Virus record (IMG/VR): IMGVR_UViG_3300044699_000121
Span: 1 to 35,484 of that record
DNA length: 35,484 bases
Direction: 5' to 3' (one strand)
From: a virus
Of the stretch, positions 24,047-32,073 are shown piece after piece (the stretch's first letter is position 1; every line of letters starts with the position of its first letter). The notes beneath the pieces are model-generated. The model saw only the letters and a list, made by a program, of their open reading frames with translations. It was not told where the DNA came from and did no database searches. The position numbers and the translations under genes are program-made.

Positions 24047-24411
24047 TCCAGCTCATCGTCAGCGGCTCGCGGGACGCCACCGAGGAGGACGCTAAGGTCA
24101 TTTGGCGCGAGCTCGACCTCATCCACGCAAACGAGCCGGTCGAGCTGCTCATCGAAGGCGGCGCGCGTGGCGTTGACCGTCTCGCGGCGCTTTGGGCACG
24201 CAGCCGCGGTGTGCTGAGCGTGCGAGTCGAGGCGGACTGGTGGCAACACGGCAAAGCCGCGGGCCACATGCGAAACGCCGAGATGCTGAGGCTTTACCCC
24301 GAGGCGCGCGTGCTCGCGTTCCCGAAGGGCGAGAGCCCGGGCACGCGAAACTGCATCGCCCAAGCGCGCAAGCTCGGGCGCGAGCCTCGCGTCGTGGAGC
24401 TGAAGCGATGA
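24043..24411 (+). CDS. SLOG-like Rossmann protein (DUF2493 type)
   Basis: 122 residues from ATG 24043, with AGGAG six bases upstream. The opening MIQLIVSGSRDATEEDAK carries the G-S-R motif, LLIEGGARGVDRLAALWA is the second nucleotide-binding loop, and VEADWWQHGKAAGHMRNAEM, then VLAFPKGESPGTRNCIAQAR complete the family pattern. Proteins of this kind bind a nucleotide-derived ligand in a Rossmann-like pocket. Their role in phages is unknown. It is followed at once by a DUF4326 gene, a frequent partner in phage genomes. Confidence 0.8.
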   Translation: MIQLIVSGSRDATEEDAKVIWRELDLIHANEPVELLIEGGARGVDRLAALWARSRGVLSVRVEADWWQHGKAAGHMRNAEMLRLYPEARVLAFPKGESPGTRNCIAQARKLGREPRVVELKR

Positions 24412-24698
24412 CGCGCGTGGTGAATCTGCGCCGCGAATCGTTCGACGTATATATCGGGCGCGCGGGCAACGGCCAAGATGGCTATTTCGGCAATCCGTTC
24501 CGCATGGAACGCCCTCACGCCGGAGAGCGCAGTCGTGCCGTGGAAAAGTATCGCGAGTGGTTCCTCGAACGAATCGAGCGCGACCCGGAGTTTCGCCGCC
24601 GGGTGCTCGAACTTCGCGACAAGGCGCTCGGGTGCTTCTGTAAGCCGCAGGCGTGCCACGGCGACGTGATTGTCGAGTGGCTGGAGAAACAGCCATGA
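24408..24698 (+). CDS. DUF4326 family protein
   Basis: 96 residues from ATG 24408, overlapping the SLOG gene as ATGA. The features VVNLRRESFDVYIGRAGNG, YFGNPFRMERP, AVEKYREWFLERI, LRDKALGCFCKPQACHGDVI and EWLEKQP follow the family pattern: V-Y-I-G-R, F-G-N-P-F, K-Y, and L-G-C-x-C-x-P-x-x-C-H-G-D. The Cys and His probably bind zinc. Biochemical function is not known. Common next to DUF2493 in phages. Confidence 0.8.
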   Translation: MTRVVNLRRESFDVYIGRAGNGQDGYFGNPFRMERPHAGERSRAVEKYREWFLERIERDPEFRRRVLELRDKALGCFCKPQACHGDVIVEWLEKQP

Positions 24699-24901
24699 GA
24701 GACCCGGCACGCATCGATCGCATTTTGAAGCTGCTCGAGCAGCGCTGGAAAGAGCAGCCCGATCAGCGGCTCGGGCAGCTCGTGACAAACTTCTCGACGT
24801 ACGTAGATGACGCCGGATGGGCTCACGAGATCGACGTCTTCAATCGTGAGGATGACGAGATCGAGGCCTCGCTCGCCCGCGGCTGGGAGCGGCTCAAGTG
24901 A
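24695..24901 (+). CDS. DUF1040-like small protein
   Basis: 68 residues from ATG 24695: MRDPARIDRILKLLEQRWKE, QPDQRLGQLVTNF, then FNREDDEIEASLARGWERL. The 'MRDPxRIxxILxLLxxxWxxxPDxRLGQL' opening and 'DDEIE' end are those of a small phage protein family (DUF1040 or similar) of unknown role. Overlaps on both sides. Confidence 0.6.
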   Translation: MRDPARIDRILKLLEQRWKEQPDQRLGQLVTNFSTYVDDAGWAHEIDVFNREDDEIEASLARGWERLK

Positions 24902-25107
24902 GCTATGCGCGCTGGGGTGAGGACGGCTCCGACGTCTACGTGATCGGGACGCTCATGGGCGAGTGGTGGTGCGTGCAGTGCAAACACGAGGGCGCCATCG
25001 CGCACACCCCCGCCGAGATGATCGTGCACCTTCAGATACACCGGAACCGCGGCGACACGGTGCCTGAGCGCGCCTTTGAACGGCTGCAAGAGGAGAGCGA
25101 GCAATGA
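24898..25107 (+). CDS. Small conserved phage protein
   Basis: 69 residues from GTG 24898: SYARWGEDGSDVYVIGTLMG, WWCVQCKHEGAIAHTPAEMI, then HLQIHRNRGDTVPERAFERL. A CxxC plus His pattern (C-V-Q-C and H-L-Q-I-H) resembles a zinc knuckle. This 'SYARxxxDxSDVYV...MIxHLxxHR' protein is widespread in phages of high-GC hosts. Unknown function. Confidence 0.65.
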   Translation: MSYARWGEDGSDVYVIGTLMGEWWCVQCKHEGAIAHTPAEMIVHLQIHRNRGDTVPERAFERLQEESEQ

Positions 25108-25271
25108 GCAACGCGAAGCGAAGGCATCGGCGCCGCTACCGGCGAGCTCACGACCGCACGGTTGCGCTGCAGATTGCCAAGTGGAAGCGGCAGGGCCTCT
25201 GGGAGATTCAGAACATCTACGGCGACGGCGGGCGACTGCACATCCTGCGCGGCGGATTCGGGGTATTTTGA
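25104..25271 (+). CDS. 55-residue basic peptide
   Basis: ATG 25104 overlaps the previous stop. Opens MSNAKRRHRRRYRRAHDRTV, then LQIAKWKRQGLWEIQNIYGD and ends GGFGVF at TGA 25271. Very basic N-terminus. Its first 39 bases are nearly repeated at the start of the next gene, so the two are related by duplication. Function unknown. Confidence 0.55.
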   Translation: MSNAKRRHRRRYRRAHDRTVALQIAKWKRQGLWEIQNIYGDGGRLHILRGGFGVF

Positions 25272-25769
25272 GCAACGCCAAGCGCAGGCATCGACGGCGG
25301 CGGCGGCTGGCAAGGCCACGTGCGCCAGGTGCTGCTGCGGGCGGTCGAGAAATACCGCGGCACGCACGTCGGCTCACTGTTGGATGATATGTTCGAGGAA
25401 CTCGGCGAGCGTGAAGAGCTGCACGCGCTCATCATTGAAAAGTGGGGGGCACCTGTTTTGACGCTCACCGAGCACATCACGAGCGCGGAACTCGCCGCGC
25501 ACCGGCAGCGAATGGCGCGGCAGCTGCGCATCTGCAGATTCATGACGAGCGCGCAGGGCGTTTGCGGTTTGTGCGCAGGCGTGGCGGCGCTGTTCGGCGC
25601 GTATGGCGTGGCGTGGGCGGGCCTCTGTTGTGTGCTTGCTTGGCACTTGGTTTGGCTCTGCTGGTCGTGGCGAATCGAGCGAGAGCAAGGGCGCGTGATG
25701 CTGGCGCTCTTGGCAGACATTGCCGAGCTGAACCGGCAAACTAACGCGCAACTAGGAAAGGCCGAATGA
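25268..25769 (+). CDS. Two-span membrane protein, one frameshift
   Basis: TTG 25268 overlaps the previous stop (TTGA) and opens SNAKRRHRRRRRLAR, a copy of the neighbour's N-terminus. An indel near 25315 joins it to RQVLLRAVEKYRGTHVGSLL, LDDMFEELGEREELHALI and HITSAELAAHRQRMARQLR. Two hydrophobic segments follow (GVCGLCAGVAALFGAYGVAW and GLCCVLAWHLVWLCWSW). The C-terminus is helical and charged. Without the frameshift correction the protein would start at GTG 25320. An inner-membrane protein of unknown role. Confidence 0.55.
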
Positions 25770-26023
25770 ACGCCCCCCCTGAGACAGACGACGTGATGAC
25801 GCAGTGGATCATCTACTTCAACCCGAGCGATTACCCGGGCAAATACGTCGTGCGCGGCCACGACATCGTGCGCGGCCAGCTCGAGCCCGTAGCGCGCCCA
25901 CATTGCTTCGTATGCGAGTCGCTCGAAGAGGCGCGGGAGCGCTTGCTGCTCGCGTGGCCGGGCCTGGTTTGTCTCGCCCGGCACCCGAGCGATCCCTTGC
26001 CCGTGGTCGAGGTGTGGCTTTGA
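25766..26023 (+). CDS. Small conserved-type phage protein
   Basis: 85 residues from ATG 25766: MNAPPETDDVMTQWIIYFNP, SDYPGKYVVRGHDIVRGQLE, then CFVCESLEEARERLLLAWPG, ending PVVEVWL. A 'WIIYxNPxDYPxKYVVR...EVW' protein is common in phages and has no known function. Overlaps both neighbours by four bases. Intact. Confidence 0.6.
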   Translation: MNAPPETDDVMTQWIIYFNPSDYPGKYVVRGHDIVRGQLEPVARPHCFVCESLEEARERLLLAWPGLVCLARHPSDPLPVVEVWL

Positions 26024-26437
26024 CCGAGCGAAAGCGCGAGATCGAGCGCAAGTTCCGCGAGCGCAAAGACCGGCAAACGGGCCGCGTGTCAGCCTTTACC
26101 GAGCCGGTCTACATCGAAATCGGCGCCCGCATGCGCTGGCTCCGGCAACAGCGCGACTGGGATCTCATCTCCGCTGCGGAGCGGATTGGGATCCACAAGA
26201 GCACGCTCACGGCATGGGAACTCGCCCGGGGGCGCGTGAGCATCGCCGAACTCGTGCGGGTGGCGCATGTTTACGGCGCGCCGCTCGAGATGTTTCTCGC
26301 CGATCTTCGAGTCGAAGACTGCGCAGCCGAGCGAGACGAAACTCGCTTCGCGCAAGCGACAAATCGAGAAGCGCAAAAAGACCGAGGCCGCCAAACGGGC
26401 GCGCGCCTCGGGCAAGTCCAAAAAGAAGAAGAAATAG
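26020..26437 (+). CDS. XRE-family regulator with basic tail
   Basis: TTG 26020 overlaps the previous stop. Residues 1-30 are charged (ERKREIERKFRERKDRQT). Residues 40-105 form a helix-turn-helix of the XRE type: ARMRWLRQQRDWDLISAAER, IGIHKSTLTAWELARGRVSI, AELVRVAHVYGAPLEMFLAD. After an indel near 26310 the chain turns into a Lys/Arg-rich tail ending SGKSKKKKK at TAG 26437. Without correction the frame would fuse to the next gene. A DNA-binding regulator within the early operon, possibly Cro-like. Confidence 0.65.
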
Positions 26438-26451
26438 GGTGGACCCGAGCA

Positions 26452-27231
26452 ATGGCCAACAAGACACGCAAGCAATACCTCGAAGCCGAACGCAAGCTCT
26501 ACGTTCGCCGCTTCTACGAGGCGCGCGAGACGGATCCAAAGCTGACCGCCAGGAGTTTCGCCAACACGATCGGCGTCAACAATACGGTCCTGTCCACCTG
26601 GCTCATTCGCTATTCCCATCTCTACGGGGGCGACTCCCGGTCAAAGTCCCATCTCACGCCCGATAAACGAGAGGCAGTGCTCGAAGTCATGAAAAAGGAA
26701 AAACCCATGAGCGAGATCGCCAAGTCCCGCGGCGTGACCCTGCCCACCCTGCAAGGCTGGGCCATGCGCTACGGCGACCGGATCCGCACCGAGATGGGCA
26801 TCAGCACGCCGAGCGAGCCGAGCGAGAGCGACACGAGCAAGACGATGGTCAGCTCCGGGCAGCCCCCCTCCGCGACGCTCAGCAAGTACGGCAAAAAGAT
26901 GGGCAGGCCCACCAACGCCGAGATGGCGGCGCGCAAAGACGCCTGGCGCGAGCAGGCGGGCCTCGCCAAGGCTCCGGCCGAGCCCGAGGGGCGCGCGTTT
27001 CTCGACCGCAGCGAACGCACGGAGCGGCAGCGCGAGTTCCCGTTCACGGCCGAGCCGGTGCAGCGCGAGGAGCCACGGCCCGAGGCGCGCCCAGAGCCAG
27101 CGCCGTTCCCTGCGCAAAGCGCGGCCGACTTCCAGCGCGAGATTACCGCCCGCGCGCTGCGCGAGCGCGACGCGGTGCTCACGACCTTAGAAATCATGAT
27201 GCGCGAGGGGCGATTGCCCGGGCAGCGCTAA
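26452..27231 (+). CDS. Double helix-turn-helix DNA-binding protein
   Basis: 259 residues from ATG 26452, intact. Two helix-turn-helix units of the kind found at the N-terminus of transposases: ARSFANTIGVNNTVLSTWL (about 35-53) and MSEIAKSRGVTLPTLQGWAM (about 85-104). A Ser/Pro linker, a basic KYGKKMGRPTNAEMAARKD motif, and an acidic-Pro tail end in a helix, RALRERDAVLTTLEIMMREG. No DDE catalytic domain follows, so this is a phage regulator or origin-binding protein, not a transposase. Confidence 0.55.
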   Translation: MANKTRKQYLEAERKLYVRRFYEARETDPKLTARSFANTIGVNNTVLSTWLIRYSHLYGGDSRSKSHLTPDKREAVLEVMKKEKPMSEIAKSRGVTLPTLQGWAMRYGDRIRTEMGISTPSEPSESDTSKTMVSSGQPPSATLSKYGKKMGRPTNAEMAARKDAWREQAGLAKAPAEPEGRAFLDRSERTERQREFPFTAEPVQREEPRPEARPEPAPFPAQSAADFQREITARALRERDAVLTTLEIMMREGRLPGQR

Positions 27232-27254
27232 CCACCCGAAGGGAATCGAAACCA

Positions 27255-28597
27255 ATGGCTGACAGTCAACGCACACCGAGCAAACCGCCACCGAGTAAGC
27301 CCCCGCGAGCAAACCCAAGAGCAGGCGCCCGAAGAGCCAGGGCCCGAAGAGCTCGGCGCAGCTCTCCCTCGTGGCCGGCAGCGGCTACACCTACCCCGTG
27401 CAGCCCGAGGCCTACGGCTTCCAAGTGCGGGCCGCCGACAAGATATGCAAGTTTCTCGCGCAAGGCGCCGACACGTGCCTCGTGAGCCCGACTGGCTCGG
27501 GTAAGACCGTCATCGCCGGGACGGCCTTGCAGCGCATGGTGCAGCACCTAGCCCGAGCGCAGGCCAAGCCGCTGCGCGCGATCAGCATCTCGCACAGCAA
27601 CCCGCTTTGCGACCAGTTGGAAGAGCGCCTGTGTCCGTCGTTCACGGTGCAAGGGCTCTTAGAGGGCCACCTACCCGACTATCAGCCCGACTTGGTCATC
27701 TGGGATGAGTGCCACCATAGCGAGGGCGACCTCTGGAATACGGTGCGCGGGCTCTTCAAAAAGGCCGTGCTGCTCGGCCTCACCCCGACGCCGCAGCGGA
27801 GCGACGGGCGCGCGCTCGGCCTCTTCCAAGAGCTGGTCGTCGCCGCTCATTACTCCGAGCTCATCGACGAGGGCATCATCGTGCCGTGCAAGGTGAGCGG
27901 GCCGCAGGCGGTGCACACGGACAAAAAGCCCGACCCGGTGCAGGCGTACCTGGATGCGGGTGAGGGCAAAAAGGGCCTGTTTTTCCTGCCGAACATCGCC
28001 GCCGCCGAGGACGCCGCCAAGCAACTGCAGCGCCGCAAGGTCTCCGCCGCGGCCTATCACAGTCACTTGGGCAAGACCGTGCGAAAGGACATGTTTCGCG
28101 CGTTTGCGACGGGCGAGCTGCACGTCATCGTCACGTGCTTTGCATTGAGTGAAGGCATCGACGTGCCCGACGCTCATGTCGGCGTGCTCGCTCAGCAGTG
28201 CACGGGGTTGTCGCAGTACCTCAATACCGCCGGGCGCATTCTGCGCAGCGCTCCGGGCAAGCGCTTCGCGCACCTCATCGACTTGACGGGCGCGCGCCTC
28301 CGTCACGGTAACCCGACGATCGACCGTGACTATTCGCTGCATGGGGCGGGCATCTATCGCAAAAACGACGATATCGACTACGGGGGGCGCGAGTACTCCG
28401 GGCGCGAAGAGCTGCCGCAGTACAAGGCCAAGATCGTCGTCTGGGATGACTACAAGTGGCCGACGCAGGACGACAAGCGCCGGCAGCTCTCCTGGCTCAA
28501 GCGGCAAGCGGCCCAAGGCGGCTACACCGAAGAGCACGCCGCCCAGGCGTTCAAGATGCTGTTTGGCAGCAAGGGTAACGCGGAGGCAGCGCAATGA
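27255..28597 (+). CDS. SF2 helicase (DEAD/DEAH-like), one frameshift
   Basis: ATG 27255 with GAAGGG upstream. The basic Pro/Ser/Lys start (MADSQRTPSKPPPSK, then after an indel near 27310 RRPKSQGPKSSAQLSL) leads to YPVQPEAYGFQVRAADK. Helicase motifs follow: I SPTGSGKT, II IWDECHH, III LTPTPQR, V-like FALSEGIDVP, and VI NTAGRILRS. Two RecA-like lobes, about 445 residues, no extra domain. It probably unwinds DNA during replication or recombination. The Prim-Pol protein on the other strand lacks a helicase. The last four bases overlap the next gene. Confidence 0.8.
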
Positions 28598-28956
28598 GCG
28601 GAAAGATACTCAACCCGGAGGCCGTGGGCGACCCCGAGCAAACGCCCATCGTGGAAGTGCCAGACGACCTGGCCGAGATGCTCATCGCCTCTGGCCAGTG
28701 CACGGCGCCGTTTGATGAGCGAGATGAGCTGCGACTCGTGGCGCTCGAAGGGCTACGAAACGAGCGCGAGCTGCGCGAGTGCATTCGCCAAGCGGCCGCG
28801 CTCTCCCATGATTGGCTCGTCACGATGCATCACGTTCCACAGAAAGACCTGGCGACGGCGATCGTTGAGCATCAGCGCAAGCTGCAGGCCTGGCTCGCGT
28901 TGCGCGCGGTGACGTCGGCCATCGCGCTCGAAGCGGCAGACAGGGGGGAGCGGTGA
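28594..28956 (+). CDS. Hypothetical protein after the helicase
   Basis: 120 residues from ATG 28594: MSGKILNPEAVGDPEQTPIV, PDDLAEMLIASGQCTAPFD, a helical middle (LRECIRQAAALSHDWLVTMH), and LATAIVEHQRKLQAWLALRA. Intact, acidic. Overlaps the helicase and the next gene. Not recognised. Confidence 0.55.
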   Translation: MSGKILNPEAVGDPEQTPIVEVPDDLAEMLIASGQCTAPFDERDELRLVALEGLRNERELRECIRQAAALSHDWLVTMHHVPQKDLATAIVEHQRKLQAWLALRAVTSAIALEAADRGER

Positions 28957-29264
28957 CACTCGAGCAGTTTGAAACCGCCTGCGGGAAGACCCTGCTGTTG
29001 CTGAAAAACAACCAGCCGCACGACATCGAAATGAAGCCCCGGCGCGTGGAGGTGGACCCAACGCACCCGGACCACCTAGCGTGGTGCTTGATTCAGGCAG
29101 CGCTGTTCTACTCGGAAGGGCGCCTAGAGAAAGCCAATCGCTGGCTTGGTTTCGTGCAGGGAGCCATCGCCGCTCAGCGAGGCGCTACCCTAGAAGAGCT
29201 CAAGCGCGCCAACATGCCCGAGGACGCCGTGTACGATGCCGAGCGCGTCGGGGGTGAGCCGTGA
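28953..29264 (+). CDS. Hypothetical helical protein
   Basis: 103 residues from GTG 28953: TLEQFETACGKTLLLLKNNQ, then HLAWCLIQAALFYSEGRLEK, ANRWLGFVQGAIAAQRGATL. Tetratricopeptide-like spacing of Ala/Leu/Trp, but only one unit. Intact. Function unknown. Confidence 0.55.
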   Translation: MTLEQFETACGKTLLLLKNNQPHDIEMKPRRVEVDPTHPDHLAWCLIQAALFYSEGRLEKANRWLGFVQGAIAAQRGATLEELKRANMPEDAVYDAERVGGEP

Positions 29265-29276
29265 CCGTCGGGCCCT

Positions 29277-29495
29277 ATGACGACCTGCCCCACGTGGGAG
29301 GAGTTGGTTCAACTGACGAGCTGGGTCGGGCAGGGCTGCCCGAGCGGGCATCGCGACTATGACGGGCGCGTGATGGTGAAGCGTCTGTATGGGCTGTTGC
29401 AGCATTTGCCGCGCTATCTCCCGCATTACGCTTACAGCTCGCCCGAGTGGAGAGCCGAACTCGCGCGCCTCGGTCTGCTGGAGATCAAGCCATGA
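29277..29495 (+). CDS. Small hypothetical protein, start uncertain
   Basis: 72 residues from ATG 29277: MTTCPTWEELVQLTSWVGQG, CPSGHRDYDGRVMVKRLYGL, HAYSSPEWRAELARLGLLEI. GTG 29261 overlaps the previous stop and reads MTVGPYDDLP in another frame, so a single indel may hide the true start. Ends in an overlap with the next ATG. Confidence 0.5.
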   Translation: MTTCPTWEELVQLTSWVGQGCPSGHRDYDGRVMVKRLYGLLQHLPRYLPHYAYSSPEWRAELARLGLLEIKP

Positions 29496-30133
29496 GCGAC
29501 TGGGGGGAACGCTACCCGTGGGCGGAGCTGTGCGCGAGCAGTGCGCCCGAGATGTTTGCGGAGGTTTTCCCGCCCGCGCACGGAGTGGGGCCCGGGCCCG
29601 TGGGAGAGCGAGCCAGACCTCGTGCGCTTCACCACCCAGGCCGGGCCTCGGGGTCTCATCTGGCGCGCTCCCGTCACGGGCAGCTTGTGCGGCTATGTCG
29701 AGGTCAAAGAGGGCCACCCGTTCTTTTGCAAGCACTGGCAACAGCTCGAGGTGCCGATCGAGGCGCACGGCGGGCTCACGTTTTCCGGCACGTTCGACCC
29801 CGAGGCGTCGCGGGCTGCCCTGGGCGAATCACGAGTGACTGGCTCGACTCGTGGTGGATCGGGTTTGACTGCGGGCACTTCGATGATCTCATGCCTGCGC
29901 TCAATGCTGTGCTGCTCGATCTGCGCCACCCGCGGCACTTGGCCCGGTACGCGATCGACGGCCGCGAGATGCCGCCGCCCGTGCCCGAGTGCTTGCTCGG
30001 AGGCCATTACTGGACGATTGACGACGTGCGGGGCGAGGTGGAGGAGCTCGCTGAGCAGCTCGTCGCCGCCGCTAACCCGCACGTGCAGAGCGCGCTCGAC
30101 GCCGTGCGCGCCGATGAAAGGGAGCAATCATGA
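29492..30133 (+). CDS. Hypothetical protein, two frameshifts
   Basis: ATG 29492 opens MSDWGERYPWAELCASSAPE. An indel near 29600 moves to WESEPDLVRFTTQAGPRGLI and GYVEVKEGHPFFCKHWQQLE, then one near 29825 returns to SDWLDSWWIGFDCGHFDDLM. It ends with WTIDDVRGEVEELAEQLVAA. The 'GYVEVKEGHP' and 'WWIGFDCGHFDD' blocks are frequent in phage proteins of unknown role. Both ends overlap neighbours. Cys/His in FDCGHFDD could bind metal. Confidence 0.55.
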   Translation: MSDWGERYPWAELCASSAPEMFAEVFPPAHGVGPGPVGERARPRALHHPGRASGSHLARSRHGQLVRLCRGQRGPPVLLQALATARGADRGARRAHVFRHVRPRGVAGCPGRITSDWLDSWWIGFDCGHFDDLMPALNAVLLDLRHPRHLARYAIDGREMPPPVPECLLGGHYWTIDDVRGEVEELAEQLVAAANPHVQSALDAVRADEREQS

Positions 30134-30450
30134 CCGGTTGGTTTGGCAAGAGTTGGGGAGCGCCCTGCTGCGACCCCGAGACTCACGTTCTGACGCCCGT
30201 TGGCTCGATTTGCTGGCGCTGTGATGAGCGCATCGCGAAAGACGATCAGGGCGTTACGATGCCGTTCGTCCCTGCCGAGGGCAGCGTGGATTTTCTGCAC
30301 GCGCACCTCGACTGCTACCTAAAAACCATCCTGCCGCATGGGCCCGACTGCCCGCACTGCCGAGGAAAAGAGCGAGCGCAGCATCACGAGCGCTGCGCGT
30401 ACCGGGCGCACGGCGACGATTGCAACTGTGTGGCCTTGGAGGACGTATGA
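30130..30450 (+). CDS. Cys/His-rich protein
   Basis: 106 residues from ATG 30130: GAPCCDPETHVLTPVGSICW, RCDERIAKDDQGV, then DCYLKTILPHGPDCPHCRGK and HERCAYRAHGDDCNC. The CWRC pair and later CPHC suggest two zinc sites. Intact, overlaps both neighbours. Function unknown. Confidence 0.6.
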   Translation: MTGWFGKSWGAPCCDPETHVLTPVGSICWRCDERIAKDDQGVTMPFVPAEGSVDFLHAHLDCYLKTILPHGPDCPHCRGKERAQHHERCAYRAHGDDCNCVALEDV

Positions 30451-30851
30451 TCGACGTCGCAGAACTCGAACCGCGCTGCGATCAGTGCCGCAAGCACGTC
30501 GAGCCCGAGGACTTGGAAACGGTGCTCCGCTACTACTGCCGCGACTGCGCCGCCGCCCATGACCTCGACGTGCCGCTCTGCAAGGCGGCGACCGAGAGCA
30601 TTCTCGCCGAGCTCAAGACGCGCGACCCGTTGGCGCTGATGCTGCTGCTCTTCAACATGTCCAAAGAAGAGCACGGGCCTGTAGCACGGGGCACGCAAGC
30701 CTGGCACGTGCGCGGTAAGTCGGTCGAGCTCGGGCCCGCCGCAGCGGAGCCTCACCCGATGGCTGGTAGTGAGGTCAATCAGTATGATGAGCAGCCCGCC
30801 GCGCCAGAGCCGGAGACGCCGGAAACAGGTGTGCGAACGGCTCGGAATTGA
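30447..30851 (+). CDS. Zinc-ribbon hypothetical protein
   Basis: 134 residues from ATG 30447: MIDVAELEPRCDQCRKHVEP, EDLETVLRYYCRDCAAAHDL. CDQC and CRDC about 18 residues apart form a zinc ribbon. The rest is helical with a Pro-rich acidic end. Intact. Its last 68 bases overlap the next gene in another frame. Confidence 0.55.
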   Translation: MIDVAELEPRCDQCRKHVEPEDLETVLRYYCRDCAAAHDLDVPLCKAATESILAELKTRDPLALMLLLFNMSKEEHGPVARGTQAWHVRGKSVELGPAAAEPHPMAGSEVNQYDEQPAAPEPETPETGVRTARN

Positions 30852-31239
30852 CGTGCCAGCATGGGCAGCGGAGACTCGGGAAAAGGTTTCAGCAGCGCAG
30901 CCCGCCGCACCGGAGCCGAGCGGGTTTGAGGCATGGCCTGACGATGCGGTTGCGCTTTGGCAGGATGCGAAGAATGAGTGTAACGCGGCCCATCTGGCGA
31001 AGGAGGCCGCCGAATCCCAGCTCGCGGCCATGCGCCGTGTCGTGGAGGACTACGGCGATGACGTGCCGGAGAAGGCAATCTACTTGATTCGCCTTCAGCT
31101 CGACATGTCCCGCACCCCCGCCCCGAGCCCCGGCGTTGAGCGCTGTGGCTGCGGGTCTCTGATTCGGGGTGGGCTGTGTGTCCGTACGGGTAACAAGCCC
31201 GTCCCGAGCCCCGGCGCTGGGCAGGAGGGCGGCAAGTGA
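30784..31239 (+). CDS. Hypothetical protein with Cys-rich end
   Basis: About 150 residues from ATG 30784 or 30787: SRRRRKQVCERLGIDVPAWA, DDAVALWQDAKNECNAAHLA, EDYGDDVPEKAIYLIRLQLD. The end (GVERCGCGSLIRGGLCVR) is Cys/Gly-rich. The 15-base unit CGAGCCCCGGCGYTG occurs near 31123 and 31205 and flanks this part. Long overlap with the previous gene makes the start uncertain. Unknown function. Confidence 0.45.
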   Translation: MMSSPPRQSRRRRKQVCERLGIDVPAWAAETREKVSAAQPAAPEPSGFEAWPDDAVALWQDAKNECNAAHLAKEAAESQLAAMRRVVEDYGDDVPEKAIYLIRLQLDMSRTPAPSPGVERCGCGSLIRGGLCVRTGNKPVPSPGAGQEGGK

Positions 31240-31421
31240 GCGGGTACATTCAGCGGCAGCGCGAGACGATCGCGAAGCTGGTCGAGCAAGCCGAACAACT
31301 CCGCTCCGACCTCGCCGCCGTCACGGCCGAGCGGGACGCCTGGCGCGCAGCGATGGGACGTTTTGGCCCGCAGTCACCGGCAGAGGTGGCCGTCTTTCGA
31401 GCAGGAGGCTACGCGCGTTGA
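31236..31421 (+). CDS. Small coiled-coil protein
   Basis: 61 residues from GTG 31236: SGYIQRQRETIAKLVEQAEQ, LRSDLAAVTAERDAWRAAMG, then PAEVAVFRAGGYAR. It may be a separate gene, or the N-terminus of the following coiled-coil protein joined by an indel near 31400. Mostly helix. Confidence 0.45.
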   Translation: MSGYIQRQRETIAKLVEQAEQLRSDLAAVTAERDAWRAAMGRFGPQSPAEVAVFRAGGYAR

Positions 31422-32073
31422 TGCTGAGGTTAGCGCGCACGAGATCGCCCTCGCTGTCGCCGCCGTCAAGGCCGAGCTGGAGACGGTTGGAGCCAGCCGC
31501 TTCGATGCGGAGGTGGCACTAGAGCAGGAGAAGCGCGCCCATGCGGAGACACGCCAGACGCTGGAGGCTCGCATCGCGGAACTCGAACGAGAGAACGCTG
31601 AGCTCGTCAACGCGGGCGCGGGCACCTCGGAATTTGCCCGCAGCCAGCCCTCCGACGCCTGCGAGATCGTCAACCTGCGCAGCCAGCTCGAAGGGGCGGA
31701 GATGGACGTCCACGTGCTGCGCATGGAGCGCGACAACGCCGAGAGCGAGGCCGAGGCGCTCAAGGTCCAACGCGACGACTGGCACAAGCTCGCCGACGAG
31801 CGCTCGGCCGAGCTGGTCAGGCTCACCGAAGAGCGCGATCGGCAGATCGCCGATATCACCCGCGAGTGGTCCGCGCACGCGATGACGCGCCAGGAATTGA
31901 AGGCCTCGCGTGCCGCGCACGAACAGGCCATGCGCGAGCGCGACGCGGCGCTGGATCTGACCAAAGAAGCCGCCGCGCAGTTGGAAAATCACGCCTTGGC
32001 GCTCTGCTCTGAAGACTCCCCCGAAGAGGAGGCCGTCAGCCAGGTGATTGCCCTGCTGCGGGGGCAGCCGTGA
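31363..32073 (+). CDS. Long coiled-coil protein
   Basis: 237 codons. The coding part runs from about 31415 (RVDAEVSAHEIALAVAAVKA) with unbroken heptads: ETRQTLEARIAELERENAEL, EGAEMDVHVLRMERDNAESE, LVRLTEERDRQIADITREWS, ending VSQVIALLRGQP. TTG 31363 is a formal start, but a join to the preceding small frame is more natural. No other domain is visible. Scaffold-like or condensing roles are possible, without evidence. Confidence 0.5.
   Translation: MARSHRQRWPSFEQEATRVDAEVSAHEIALAVAAVKAELETVGASRFDAEVALEQEKRAHAETRQTLEARIAELERENAELVNAGAGTSEFARSQPSDACEIVNLRSQLEGAEMDVHVLRMERDNAESEAEALKVQRDDWHKLADERSAELVRLTEERDRQIADITREWSAHAMTRQELKASRAAHEQAMRERDAALDLTKEAAAQLENHALALCSEDSPEEEAVSQVIALLRGQP

Noticed and set aside
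26452-27231. A transposase or insertion sequence
   Set aside because: Two helix-turn-helix units are present but no DDE domain, terminal inverted repeats or target duplications are visible.
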